From assembly GCF_023273895.1 (NCBI RefSeq), contig NZ_CP096883.1, forward strand, positions 434,001 through 498,000: DNA of 64,000 nt, read 5' to 3'. The position numbers and the translations under genes were made by a program. This document shows, piece by piece, positions 1-8,167 of the stretch. The DNA comes from Sphingobacterium sp. PCS056. GTDB lineage: Bacteria; Bacteroidota; Bacteroidia; Sphingobacteriales; Sphingobacteriaceae. A model generated the notes under the pieces. It did no database searches, had not been told where the DNA came from, and saw only the letters and a list, made by a program, of their open reading frames with translations. Each line of letters starts with the position of its first letter. The stretch's first letter is position 1.

Positions 1-282
1 GGAAGAAATTTCGGAGCAGGTATGAGCGGTGGTATTGCCTGGATTTACGATAAACAAGGAACATTTAGAGACAATTGCAATACCGAAATGGTGGATCTTG
101 ATCCATTGGAGCAAGAAGATGAAACAGCAATTATTGCATTGCTAAAAAGACATATTTTACTCACAAACAGCAAAATTGCACAACATATCCTCGAAAACTG
201 GACTGCTGAGAAAAACAGCTTTATCAAAGTATTCCCTAAAGAATACAAACAGGTATTACGTACAAAATTAGTTGAGGCATAA
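1..282 (+). CDS. gltB: Glutamate synthase large subunit, C-terminal end (partial)
   Basis: The reading frame is open from base 1, so this is the 3' end of a gene that begins outside the window; 93 residues are visible. It opens with GRNFGAGMSGG, the end of the glycine-rich GXGXG beta-helix domain of glutamate synthase alpha subunits, and continues into the usual C-terminal helical tail. The enzyme makes two glutamates from glutamine and 2-oxoglutarate in the cytoplasm. The gene directly downstream is gltD, 15 bp away, which strongly supports the call and a shared mRNA. The internal ATG at base 22 is not a start. Confidence 0.93.
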   Translation, partial: GRNFGAGMSGGIAWIYDKQGTFRDNCNTEMVDLDPLEQEDETAIIALLKRHILLTNSKIAQHILENWTAEKNSFIKVFPKEYKQVLRTKLVEA

Positions 283-284
283 TC

Positions 285-290
285 AGGAGG
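285..290 (+). promoter_or_regulatory. Strong Shine-Dalgarno site of gltD
   Basis: AGGAGG lies 7 bases before the gltD ATG at 298, directly after the gltB stop codon. Most genes in this window have no recognisable Shine-Dalgarno sequence, as is usual in Bacteroidota. A full anti-SD match at an intra-operon junction is therefore notable and fixes the gltD start. Confidence 0.7.
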
Positions 291-297
291 AAAAATC

Positions 298-1755
298 ATG
301 GGAAAAATAACAGGATTTAAAGAATACGATCGTGAGCTTCCGCAAAAAGAACCGGTAGCTTACAGAATACAGAATTTTCAGGAATTCAATAAAGGATACA
401 CAGATAGTCAACTCAATACACAGGCAGCACGTTGTATGGACTGCGGTATTCCATTTTGTCACTCAGGATGTCCTCTGGGCAATGTAATACCTGAATTTAA
501 TGATGCCGTTTACGATGGAAAATGGGAAGATGCATACAACATATTGACCTCAACCAACAACTTTCCAGAATTTACAGGAAGAATTTGTCCGGCACCATGT
601 GAATCAGCATGCGTACTAGGCATACACAGTTCTCCTATTACCATAGAAGAAATTGAAAAACATATTATTGAAATTGCTTTCAATAAAGGCTACGTAAAAC
701 CTAACAAAAGTTATATCAAAACAGATAAACGAATTGCTATTGTTGGATCAGGACCTGCGGGTTTAGCTGCAGCCGCACAACTCAATAAAGCTGGACATGA
801 AGTTGTCGTTTTTGAACGTGATGATCAACTTGGAGGTTTACTCCGTTATGGCATACCAGATTTTAAATTAGATAAAAAAATAATTGATCGTCGTATTGCC
901 ATTATGCAAGAATCTGGCATCAAATTCAACGTAAATGCAGAAGTCGGAAAAAATATTTCAACCCATGAGCTATTAGCTTTTGACGCAGTTATACTTGCAA
1001 CAGGATCAACAGTACCATGGTATCTCGACATTCCTGGGAAAGACCTAAAAGGTGTTCATTACGCTATGGACTTTTTAAAACAACAGAACAAAAAAGTAAG
1101 TGGCATAGATTATACAGATGAACCTATCATAGCACAAGGCAAACATGTTGTTATTATAGGAGATGGCGATACAGGATCCGATTGTATCGGAACTTCCAAT
1201 CGTCAGCTAGCACAAAGCATCACACAAATCGCACGCAAACCAATTCCAGCCAAACAAAGATTAAAAAATAATCCGTGGCCACTGGATCAAGTTACATTTA
1301 GCACGTCATCTTCTCAAGAAGAAGGATGTGAGCGCCTTTGGGCAACCGAAACCAAAGCATTCCTCAGTGATGAGCACGGGAATGTCAAAGCTGTTCAAAT
1401 CATAGAAGTCGAGTATCAAGTCGATGATTATGGAAGAAGAACACAATTGGGCCAATCAGAACCAAAAGAGATTCCCGCAGACCTCGTATTACTTGCAGTC
1501 GGTTATCAACATACAGAACAGCAGTTGCCACAACAATTAGGCGTCAAAGTCGATGCCAGAGGCAATATAGTAGCGACTGAAAAAGATTATCAAACTTCCG
1601 TCGATCATATCTTCACTGCTGGAGATTGCAGAAAAGGACAGTCCTTAGTTGTGTGGGCAATATCAGAAGGTCGAGAATGCGCCAGAAAAGTAGACGAGTT
1701 CCTAATGGGACAGTCAGAACTTGAAAACAAGGAAGCTATTCATACTTACGCTTAA
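298..1755 (+). CDS. gltD: Glutamate synthase small (beta) subunit
   Basis: This 485-residue protein feeds electrons from NADPH, through FAD and iron-sulfur clusters, to the large subunit GltB. The N-terminal cluster domain shows CMDCGIPFCHSGCP near residues 46-59 and CPAPCESAC near 98-106. A first dinucleotide-binding loop, IVGSGPAGLAAAAQL, follows near residue 150, and a second, VIIGDGDTGSDC, near 285. The C-terminal FAD contact is IFTAGDCRKGQSLVVWAI. Length and domain order match GltD. It is the last gene of the gltBD operon and is followed by a terminator-like hairpin. Related FAD/NAD(P) oxidoreductase subunits share this fold, but the preceding gltB settles the identity. Confidence 0.95.
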   Translation: MGKITGFKEYDRELPQKEPVAYRIQNFQEFNKGYTDSQLNTQAARCMDCGIPFCHSGCPLGNVIPEFNDAVYDGKWEDAYNILTSTNNFPEFTGRICPAPCESACVLGIHSSPITIEEIEKHIIEIAFNKGYVKPNKSYIKTDKRIAIVGSGPAGLAAAAQLNKAGHEVVVFERDDQLGGLLRYGIPDFKLDKKIIDRRIAIMQESGIKFNVNAEVGKNISTHELLAFDAVILATGSTVPWYLDIPGKDLKGVHYAMDFLKQQNKKVSGIDYTDEPIIAQGKHVVIIGDGDTGSDCIGTSNRQLAQSITQIARKPIPAKQRLKNNPWPLDQVTFSTSSSQEEGCERLWATETKAFLSDEHGNVKAVQIIEVEYQVDDYGRRTQLGQSEPKEIPADLVLLAVGYQHTEQQLPQQLGVKVDARGNIVATEKDYQTSVDHIFTAGDCRKGQSLVVWAISEGRECARKVDEFLMGQSELENKEAIHTYA

Positions 1756-1772
1756 TACCAATCCTAAATAGA

Positions 1773-1815
1773 AAAGAATGAGCCCTGTAAATTTATTTAC
1801 GGGGTTTATTCTTTC
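1773..1815 (+). terminator. Terminator-like hairpin after gltD
   Basis: A stem of about 18 bp with several G-U pairs (arms AAGAATGAGCCCTGTAA and TTACGGGGTTTATTCTTT) lies 18 bp after the gltD stop. It is AT-rich at its base and is followed by TCATC rather than a long T tract, so it is a moderate terminator candidate. Confidence 0.55.
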
Positions 1816-1986
1816 ATCATATTTCTACACATCACGTCCCTAAATGCGATTATTTAAGCAGAGTCTCTCAAAAAAATAATGATCAAAAAACAAGATTGAT
1901 AAGCACAGATGATCACGTTAGTATAACTATCCATCAAGTATAGCTGGACACAAAAATCACTATCGCATGATGACAAGAAATTCCTA

Positions 1987-2898
1987 TTAATAAATCTTTC
2001 TGATCACCAGATCCTGCTTCCGTTTCTCGATCTTTGTTTTTAAGTAAGGATAAAAGAAGACTGCACCTAAAACAATAGCAGCACCTCCATAAAAACCTAA
2101 ACTCATCGTCTCTTTTTGACCAAAAATCAGCATGGCCAATAAAATACCATATACAGGCTCCAGATTAGTCGTCAATGCTACTGTAAACGCACTCAATTCT
2201 TTCATCACGGCGACACCAAGTACATAAGCAACAGCAGTACAGAGCACACCTAAAATCAATAAATAAATCAGATCAGATTGATTCAATACCATATGCTCAT
2301 TGAAATCCCCACTAAAAGCCATAAAAATCGAAACCCAAAAGAAAGCCCCCAACATTTCATAAAAAGTGATTAATGTAGCACTCGATTTTTTTACCATTCT
2401 TGCATTTGCAATAGAAAAAATACTCGCACAAAATGCACAAGCCAAACCCGCAACAATACCCTCAATATAATTAGATTCAAATTGAAATATCATATATATA
2501 CCCATGATAATCACTACTCCAACGATCATATCCATCATGGCTATCTTTTTCCTATTGATCAGAGGCTCCAAAATAGAAGTATACAATGTCAAAGAAGATA
2601 AAGTAACCAAAGCAACCGACACTGTAGACACCTTAATAGCATAAAAAAACAGAACCCAGTGTAATCCCACTATACCTCCCACCATCATGAAAGAAATAAA
2701 ATCTTTTCGCGATACAAGAATCTGTTGCTTACTAACGATAAGATAGATAAACAAAGAAATAGCAGCGATGAGAACGCGATACCACACAAGATGTATCGCA
2801 GAAATAGAGATCAAATTTCCTAGAATACCAGTAAAACCCCATATTAGGATCGTTAAATGCAGAATGAGAACATTCTGATTAATTTTTATTTTAGACAT
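1987..2898 (-). CDS. EamA-family (DMT superfamily) transporter
   Basis: This 303-residue integral membrane protein has about ten hydrophobic segments arranged as two repeats of five, the pattern of drug/metabolite exporters of the EamA (RhaT-like) family. The first repeat begins NQNVLILHLTILIWGFTGI, with the WGFTG motif of this family, and the second contains the typical NLEPVYGILLAMLIFGQ block. The C-terminus is basic (KTKIEKRKQDLVIRK), as expected for a cytoplasmic tail. The substrate cannot be told from the sequence. It is the last gene of a three-gene minus-strand set, 12 bp after the LptF/G-type gene, and is probably co-transcribed with tgt. Confidence 0.85.
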   Translation of the reverse strand: MSKIKINQNVLILHLTILIWGFTGILGNLISISAIHLVWYRVLIAAISLFIYLIVSKQQILVSRKDFISFMMVGGIVGLHWVLFFYAIKVSTVSVALVTLSSLTLYTSILEPLINRKKIAMMDMIVGVVIIMGIYMIFQFESNYIEGIVAGLACAFCASIFSIANARMVKKSSATLITFYEMLGAFFWVSIFMAFSGDFNEHMVLNQSDLIYLLILGVLCTAVAYVLGVAVMKELSAFTVALTTNLEPVYGILLAMLIFGQKETMSLGFYGGAAIVLGAVFFYPYLKTKIEKRKQDLVIRKIY

Positions 2899-2910
2899 AT
2901 AGGGACTTGT

Positions 2911-4008
2911 TTATTTTGGCGCTCTTATGGCCAGATAGATTGCAATAATTAAAAACGTTACATTGGGGATCAATACCGCAATCAATGGTGGAAGCCCACC
3001 TTTTAACGAGAACATATTGGCAAATTGAATAAATACAATATAAGTAAAACTCAATCCGATACCCACACCCAGACTCAATCCAATACCTCCTCTTACTTTC
3101 TTTGACGACAGGGCAACACCCATTAAGGTCAATACAAATGCTGAAAATGGATATACATAACGCTTATACTTTTCCAGTTTAAGATCCGTCATCATACCAG
3201 TCCCCCTAATTTCTTCTTTATAGATACGCTCATTAAGCTCCTTGGTATCCATAGCAGTGAAAATATTGTCATAAAGTTCAAAATCACTAGGTTTCATATC
3301 CAAGGTCGTATCTTTGACCGTACCTTTATCCATGCGTTCATGCAGACCATTAATGATACGATTCGAATAATCATGTATTTTCCATTTCGTCGTCACCGAA
3401 TCCCATGTAATACGTTCAGCAATTAACTTTTCCAATAAAGTATCACCCTTAAATTTCTCTAAGACAAATTTATAGCCAACCTTAGCATTATTATCAAAGT
3501 TATCGATATAAACATAACTGTTTTTATCAATTTGCATATGAGTCGATACCTTTGTATTATCCTTCAAGGGCTTGACATACACATTTTCAAACCCGATCTT
3601 GATCTTATTCGTTCGAGGAATAATATATAAGTTGAATATAAATGAGACAGCAAATATCAGCGTAGCAGAAAAAGCATAAGGTCTTAAAAGGCGGTTGAAA
3701 CTATATCCAGCACTTAATATTGGGACAATTTCTGTTTGATCTGCCATCTTTGAAGTAAAAAAGATGACAGCAATAAAGTTGATCAAAGGACATAAGAAAT
3801 TCAAATAAAACGGAATAAATCCAGCATAATATTCAAATATAATTTTGTCCATAGGAGCATTATATTTCAAGAAATCATCCAACCGCTCAGAAATATCAAA
3901 AATAACCATGACGACCGTAAAGATAGCCATCGTGAACACAAAGGTGCTCAGGTACTTTTTAATAATATAACGATCGATTATAGAAAACATAATACTACTA
4001 AGATGCAA
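2911..4008 (-). CDS. LptF/LptG-family (YjgP/YjgQ) permease
   Basis: This 365-residue protein has the layout of lipopolysaccharide-export permeases: an N-terminal membrane block, a large periplasmic domain at about residues 130-270, and three C-terminal membrane helices. The opening DRYIIKKYLSTFVFTMAIF and the helix ending ISERLDDFL are typical of the family, as is TSKMADQTEIVPILSAGYSF. In the Lpt system such proteins pair with LptB ATPase and extract lipopolysaccharide from the inner membrane. Sequence alone does not separate LptF from LptG. The gene follows tgt by 3 bp, which suggests translational coupling. The ATG at 4008 is followed by a second possible start at residue 7. Confidence 0.88.
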   Translation of the reverse strand: MHLSSIMFSIIDRYIIKKYLSTFVFTMAIFTVVMVIFDISERLDDFLKYNAPMDKIIFEYYAGFIPFYLNFLCPLINFIAVIFFTSKMADQTEIVPILSAGYSFNRLLRPYAFSATLIFAVSFIFNLYIIPRTNKIKIGFENVYVKPLKDNTKVSTHMQIDKNSYVYIDNFDNNAKVGYKFVLEKFKGDTLLEKLIAERITWDSVTTKWKIHDYSNRIINGLHERMDKGTVKDTTLDMKPSDFELYDNIFTAMDTKELNERIYKEEIRGTGMMTDLKLEKYKRYVYPFSAFVLTLMGVALSSKKVRGGIGLSLGVGIGLSFTYIVFIQFANMFSLKGGLPPLIAVLIPNVTFLIIAIYLAIRAPK

Positions 4009-4011
4009 AAA

Positions 4012-5142
4012 TTACAAACGTTGACCCAATACTTTAACCATTTTATTTTTCCAATCGTAGAATGTACCGTCTACAATTTTCTCACGAGCCTCATTGACCA
4101 ACCATAAATAAAAGTGTAAGTTATGTAGAGAAGCAATCTGTGCACCTAAAAGTTCTTGTGAACGGATCAAATGACGTAAATATGCTTTTGTATATACTTG
4201 ATCGGAGTACAGATCACTATCAGGATCAATTGGCGAAAAATCGTCCTTCCATTTTTCATTCTTGATATTGATCGTTCCGTGACGTGTAAAAAGCATACCA
4301 TTACGTGCATTACGCGTTGGCATGACACAGTCAAACATATCAATACCCAAAGCGATATTTTCAAGTAGATTGATTGGCGTACCCACACCCATCAAGTAAC
4401 GAGGTTTATCTTCGGGAAGAATATGACACACAACTTCGGTCATAGCATACATTTCCTCAGCAGGTTCTCCTACCGATAAACCTCCGATTGCATTTCCTTC
4501 ACGATTGAAAGAAGCAATTTTCTCAGCAGACCTTTCGCGTAAGTCTTTATACACAGATCCTTGAACAATTGGGAACAAAGTCTGGTCATATCCATATAAG
4601 GGTTCTGTACTGTCAAAACGATCACAACATCTTTTTAACCAACGGTGAGTCATTTCAATAGAACGACGCGCATAGCCATAGTCGCAAGGATAAGGTGTAC
4701 ACTCATCAAAAGCCATAATAATATCTGCACCGATCACCCGCTGCGTATCCATTACATTTTCCGGAGTGAATAAATGCTTTGAACCATCAATATGTGACCG
4801 GAACGTTACACCTTCTTCTCGTATCTTACGGTTGTCTGACAAAGAGTAAACTTGATAACCTCCAGAATCTGTTAAAATTGGGCGATCCCAACCATTAAAT
4901 TTATGAAGACCACCAGCCTTATTCAAAACATCCAGTCCCGGTCGTAAATATAAATGATAAGTATTTCCCAAAATGATTTGAGCTTTAATATCATTTCTCA
5001 GCTCATGCTGATGAACACCTTTGACCGTACCTGCTGTACCAACAGGCATGAAAATAGGAGTTTGAATTTTTCCGTGAGCTGTCTCAACAACACCTGCACG
5101 CGCTTTAGAAAATTTATCTTGTACTTGAAGGGTGAATTTCAT
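4012..5142 (-). CDS. tgt: tRNA-guanine transglycosylase (queuine tRNA-ribosyltransferase)
   Basis: This 376-residue enzyme exchanges guanine-34 of tRNAs with GUN anticodons for preQ1, a step of queuosine synthesis in the cytoplasm. Family signatures are TPIFMPVGTAGTVKG at the N-terminus, LTDSGGYQVYSL (base-pocket aspartate near residue 92) and FDCVMPTRNARNG, which carries the nucleophilic aspartate. GVGTPINLLENIALGIDMFD also fits. The usual zinc site CxCxxC is missing: in the aligned stretch PDSDLYSDQVYTKAYLRHL all three cysteines are replaced, although the later histidine (SLHNLHFY) stays. I infer a zinc-free variant rather than a dead enzyme, because catalytic segments are intact. It is the first gene of an operon with the permease and EamA genes. 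Confidence 0.93.
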   Translation of the reverse strand: MKFTLQVQDKFSKARAGVVETAHGKIQTPIFMPVGTAGTVKGVHQHELRNDIKAQIILGNTYHLYLRPGLDVLNKAGGLHKFNGWDRPILTDSGGYQVYSLSDNRKIREEGVTFRSHIDGSKHLFTPENVMDTQRVIGADIIMAFDECTPYPCDYGYARRSIEMTHRWLKRCCDRFDSTEPLYGYDQTLFPIVQGSVYKDLRERSAEKIASFNREGNAIGGLSVGEPAEEMYAMTEVVCHILPEDKPRYLMGVGTPINLLENIALGIDMFDCVMPTRNARNGMLFTRHGTINIKNEKWKDDFSPIDPDSDLYSDQVYTKAYLRHLIRSQELLGAQIASLHNLHFYLWLVNEAREKIVDGTFYDWKNKMVKVLGQRL

Positions 5143-5157
5143 TAATATTTAATTTTT

Positions 5158-5205
5158 GGGGACTCTAATTTGATGATTTTTACTATTTCAGAAAACAAAT
5201 TCCCC
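5158..5205 (-). promoter_or_regulatory. Hairpin in the tgt mRNA leader
   Basis: In the transcribed (minus) strand, GGGGAATTTG near the 5' side pairs with CAAATT-AGAG-TCCCC, leaving AGAG as a bulge and a loop of about 23 bases that can pair further (TTTT/AAAA). The structure lies between the predicted promoter and the tgt start codon. I could not match it to a known preQ1 riboswitch class by eye, so a regulatory role is only a suggestion. Confidence 0.3.
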
Positions 5206-5229
5206 AGCTTGTTTTTTTAAAAATCTTTG

Positions 5230-5237
5230 CAAAAATA
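5230..5237 (-). promoter_or_regulatory. Probable tgt promoter -7 box
   Basis: On the minus strand this reads TATTTTTG, an exact match to the Bacteroidota -7 consensus TAnnTTTG. It lies about 90 bp upstream of the tgt ATG and would give a leader of roughly 80 nt containing the hairpin noted at 5158-5205. No convincing -33 box was found. Confidence 0.5.
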
Positions 5238-5329
5238 CTATAAAAACCAATGCAATGACTGTCCTTTTACAAGATTTTAACATTTACACTAGAAAAAACA
5301 TTATTAAAGCAAATATCCTTCTAACATAC

Positions 5330-5337
5330 TATCTTTG
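5330..5337 (+). promoter_or_regulatory. Promoter -7 box touching the start of the glycosyltransferase gene
   Basis: TATCTTTG matches the TAnnTTTG consensus exactly and ends only six bases before the ATG at 5344. Transcription would then begin at or within one or two bases of the start codon, so the mRNA is predicted to be leaderless. Confidence 0.6.
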
Positions 5338-5343
5338 CAAACT

Positions 5344-6489
5344 ATGTCCATCATACAACAATACGCCATCTATTACCCCTATATCGCCTTTGGCGTCATC
5401 TGTTTATTACTGCTCATCCAGCTGTACTATATTATATTTGTGTACGGAAAACTAAGTCTTCATAAAGTGCGCTCTTATCAAGAACAAGATCAATTTGATC
5501 CCATCTCTGTTATCATCTGTGCACATAACGAACAGAAAAACCTCCAACAATTTTTAACATCCATTTTAGAGCAAGACTATCCTCAATTTGAAGTCATTGT
5601 TGTCAATGATTATTCGACTGATGAAACCAAATGGGTTTTAAAAGATTTTCAAGAAAAATATGAAAACCTTAAAATTGTTGATATAAAAGAACATATTCGT
5701 CTTAAACACGGAAAGAAATTCGCTGTTACACTCGGTATCAAATCAGCCATTTACGAAAAACTGGTCTTCACCGATGCCGATTGTAGTCCAAACTCCAACA
5801 ATTGGTTAAAAGAAACAGCAGGAGCGCTAAGCCAGCCCAACAAAGAAATTGTCATCGGGTATTCGCCATATTTCAAATATAAAGGCTTCTTAAATAAACT
5901 CATCCGCTTTGAGACAACCCATACAGCAATGAGTTATCTATCCTATGCCTTAAAGAAAGACGCATACATGGCCGTTGGTAGAAATATGGGATACACAAAA
6001 AAACTATTTTTCAGTAAAAAAGGATTTGCTTCCCACATGCATATCAAATCTGGAGATGATGATCTTTTCGTCAATGAAAATGCAACCAAAAAAAATGTAG
6101 CCCTATCCATACATCCTGATGCCATAGTGTATTCTGAACCTAAAACAACTTGGAAAACCTATTACAAACAAAAAGCGAGGCACTCAGGAGCATCCGTCAT
6201 TTACAAAAAAAGACATCAGCGCATGTTGGGCACGCAGCTCATCACGTCCTTTTTATTCTACTGTGCACTAATTCTTACGGCAATTATTTTTCCACACTAT
6301 TGGTATATACCACTAGCCGCATACCTCATCAGATTAATAACACAGATTTTAGTTTTCAGATCAATATATCGAAAATTAGCAGTTTTTGATCTCATTTGGT
6401 GGTTGCCATTATTAGACATCATCTACTATTTCTATATTTGCATCAACGGTTTATTCAACCGAAAAAAGAAATCCATCAGCTGGAAATAA
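5344..6489 (+). CDS. Membrane-anchored family 2 glycosyltransferase
   Basis: This 381-residue protein starts with one membrane helix, followed by a GT-A catalytic domain and further C-terminal hydrophobic segments. Family 2 motifs in order are SVIICAHNEQKNL, VVNDYSTDET, the metal-binding TDADCSP (DxD-like), SGDDDLFVNE in the acid/base position, and KQKARHSGASV in the place of the (Q/R)xxRW helix. Such enzymes add sugars to lipid or polysaccharide acceptors on the inner side of the membrane; the donor and acceptor are unknown. I chose the ATG at 5344 because the in-frame TTG at 5335 lies inside the -7 promoter box. rsmG follows after 23 bp. Confidence 0.85.
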   Translation: MSIIQQYAIYYPYIAFGVICLLLLIQLYYIIFVYGKLSLHKVRSYQEQDQFDPISVIICAHNEQKNLQQFLTSILEQDYPQFEVIVVNDYSTDETKWVLKDFQEKYENLKIVDIKEHIRLKHGKKFAVTLGIKSAIYEKLVFTDADCSPNSNNWLKETAGALSQPNKEIVIGYSPYFKYKGFLNKLIRFETTHTAMSYLSYALKKDAYMAVGRNMGYTKKLFFSKKGFASHMHIKSGDDDLFVNENATKKNVALSIHPDAIVYSEPKTTWKTYYKQKARHSGASVIYKKRHQRMLGTQLITSFLFYCALILTAIIFPHYWYIPLAAYLIRLITQILVFRSIYRKLAVFDLIWWLPLLDIIYYFYICINGLFNRKKKSISWK

Positions 6490-6512
6490 TATTCATTTTT
6501 AAAACAATCACA

Positions 6513-7148
6513 TTGAATCCTACAGTAGACATTATATATCAGTATTTTCCAAACTTAACAGAAGTTCAGAAAACACAATTTGCACAACTAGCAGAACTTT
6601 ACCCGTTTTGGAATAATCAGATCAACGTTATTTCACGTAAAGATGTTGAAAGCCTTTACTTACACCACGTGTTACATTCCTTAGGTATCGCAAAATACGC
6701 CATGACCTTTGCACCAGGCACACGTATCCTTGATGTAGGCACTGGTGGAGGTTTCCCAGGAATACCATTAGCTATATTATTCCCCGAAGTAAAATTTCAC
6801 TTAGTAGACTCTATCGGCAAAAAAATTAAAGTAGTTCGCGAAGTAGCAGCAGCACTAGGACTTCAAAATGTAGAAGCAGATCATATTCGTGCCGAGCAAT
6901 TGGATGACAAATACGATTTTATTGTGTCACGAGCGGTAACACGATTAGCAGATTTTGCTCCTTGGATTCGCAATAAGTTCTTGAAACAAGATAAAAATGG
7001 AATTCCAAACGGTATTTTATACCTTAAAGGTGGAGATTTAGCAGAAGAAATTAAAGAATCTCGCTTAAAGGCCGAGCTGCACCCACTATCTAATTATTTC
7101 AAAGAAGATTTTTTTGAAACAAAATTTGTGGTTTACGTACCGATGTAA
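6513..7148 (+). CDS. rsmG: 16S rRNA (guanine527-N7)-methyltransferase RsmG
   Basis: RsmG (formerly GidB) methylates N7 of G527 in 16S rRNA using S-adenosylmethionine. The protein shows the SAM loop ILDVGTGGGFPGIPLAILFP, then HLVDSIGKKIKVV and the motif FIVSRAVTRLADFAPW, all typical of the family. The TTG at 6513 (Met-Asn-Pro-Thr-Val-Asp) gives 211 residues, close to the usual length, and lies after the upstream stop codon. The longer frame from ATG 6396 would overlap the glycosyltransferase by 94 bp and add a tail with no family resemblance. Likely co-transcribed with the glycosyltransferase. Confidence 0.9.
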   Translation: MNPTVDIIYQYFPNLTEVQKTQFAQLAELYPFWNNQINVISRKDVESLYLHHVLHSLGIAKYAMTFAPGTRILDVGTGGGFPGIPLAILFPEVKFHLVDSIGKKIKVVREVAAALGLQNVEADHIRAEQLDDKYDFIVSRAVTRLADFAPWIRNKFLKQDKNGIPNGILYLKGGDLAEEIKESRLKAELHPLSNYFKEDFFETKFVVYVPM

Positions 7149-7149
7149 T

Positions 7150-7755
7150 TTAGGGATTTAAAATCTCTAATTTAGGGAGACTCAGACGTTGATGAATAAT
7201 TTCGACAGAATCAAGGTAGTTCTTTAAACTGTGTTGCACATAAGCAATCTGGTCGTAATGATCTGCCTTGCGCAACCATCTAGAGGAAGGTTCATAATAA
7301 GCACGAAACTTAACCAAAGAGTCTCCCGTTAGAGCAGTGTATGCTTGAGTTAAAGCAGCCCATTTTGCTAAGACCTTGTCCTGTTCAAACTCACGTTCAA
7401 ACTGCTTCTGAAGCCGTCGAGAAGCACGACCTTGCCTGCTCAAAAGATTATAAAACTTATTGAGATTAACTGCCAAACCACCCTGATGGGGTAAGGTCAC
7501 CATGTTTTTCGTATCTCCCCAAAAGTATATCGACCTATACGTAACCAGCTTTTCGGCCATTTTCTCTTCCGCTGATGATTTTTCCCCGACTATTTGTGCA
7601 GTATCCAATATGGTGGTATCCTGCTTAATTATTTTTGTACTCCGAACACTGGTATCTTGAAAGGAAAAGACAAAACAAGCAGATGAAGGCAACGCACCGC
7701 TAACAGATAAAAGTAGACAGATAGACAGCAAAAAAAATAAGCGACCTGTATTCAT
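7150..7755 (-). CDS. Conserved-looking exported protein of unknown function
   Basis: This 201-residue protein has a clear signal peptide at about residues 1-27 (RLFFLLSICLLLSVSGALPSSA) and a mature part rich in charged and aromatic residues. Predicted helices include LSRQGRASRRLQKQFEREF and a segment around WAALTQAYTALTGDSL. I do not recognise a named family; it resembles uncharacterised periplasmic proteins of Sphingobacteriaceae only in a general way. It converges on rsmG with 1 bp between the stop codons, so either mRNA would run through the other gene's end. No terminator separates them. Function is unknown. Confidence 0.7.
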   Translation of the reverse strand: MNTGRLFFLLSICLLLSVSGALPSSACFVFSFQDTSVRSTKIIKQDTTILDTAQIVGEKSSAEEKMAEKLVTYRSIYFWGDTKNMVTLPHQGGLAVNLNKFYNLLSRQGRASRRLQKQFEREFEQDKVLAKWAALTQAYTALTGDSLVKFRAYYEPSSRWLRKADHYDQIAYVQHSLKNYLDSVEIIHQRLSLPKLEILNP

Positions 7756-7844
7756 TTCTTTATAATGAGTTATTTAAAAATAATAACAAAAGAAAGATAA
7801 TTGGCGATTTTAACTTTGTTTAACTGTCTATCAATCTTTAATGA

Positions 7845-8075
7845 CTAACCCAATTCCTCAATAATTTTCTTACCGATCGCATTGATCTCTTCGTCCATAC
7901 CAAACATCGGTAAGCCCGTCTCAGGATTAGTTTTCAACCACACATTCTCTGTATCTTTAATAATCTGCACATACTCTACCCCCTCTTTAAAAATAACATA
8001 AGTATCTTCTTCTTCCGGGAATACCGAGTAAACAACATTTTCAATTTCTATATCAAAAGGCTCTTTCATTTCCAT
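7845..8075 (-). CDS. Small acidic protein of unknown function
   Basis: This 76-residue protein is strongly acidic and has no signal peptide or membrane segment. The sequence alternates short strands (YSVFPEEEDTYVIF, VEYVQIIKD, NVWLKTN) and ends in a helix (DEEINAIGKKIIEELG), suggesting a small folded alpha/beta domain rather than a random frame. The start codon at 8075 lies just five bases after an AATTTTTG stretch resembling the -7 box, so the message may be leaderless. I do not recognise the family. It is transcribed away from dprA. Confidence 0.6.
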   Translation of the reverse strand: MEMKEPFDIEIENVVYSVFPEEEDTYVIFKEGVEYVQIIKDTENVWLKTNPETGLPMFGMDEEINAIGKKIIEELG

Positions 8076-8086
8076 ATTGCAAAAAT

Positions 8087-8167
8087 TTAATGGACAAAGT
8101 TATTGGTTTTCTTGAGTAATTCAATACCTCTCTCCATTTCCTCTTTCAGAGGACCATGTTCAGCCAT
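8087..8167 (-). pseudogene. Possible gene remnant (C-terminal fragment)
   Basis: The minus strand encodes a 26-residue frame, MAEHGPLKEEMERGIELLKK followed by TNNFVH and a stop, with a protein-like amphipathic pattern. Just upstream, a second frame reads SADGIIDLLYYLI and would join it through a one-base shift. Together these look like the decayed end of a longer gene, but the stretch is short and the case is weak. It could also be a genuine very short ORF or chance. Confidence 0.2.

Noticed and set aside
6396..6512. A longer rsmG frame starting at ATG 6396
   Set aside because: The extra 39 residues overlap the glycosyltransferase C-terminus in another frame and do not resemble RsmG; TTG 6513 fits better.
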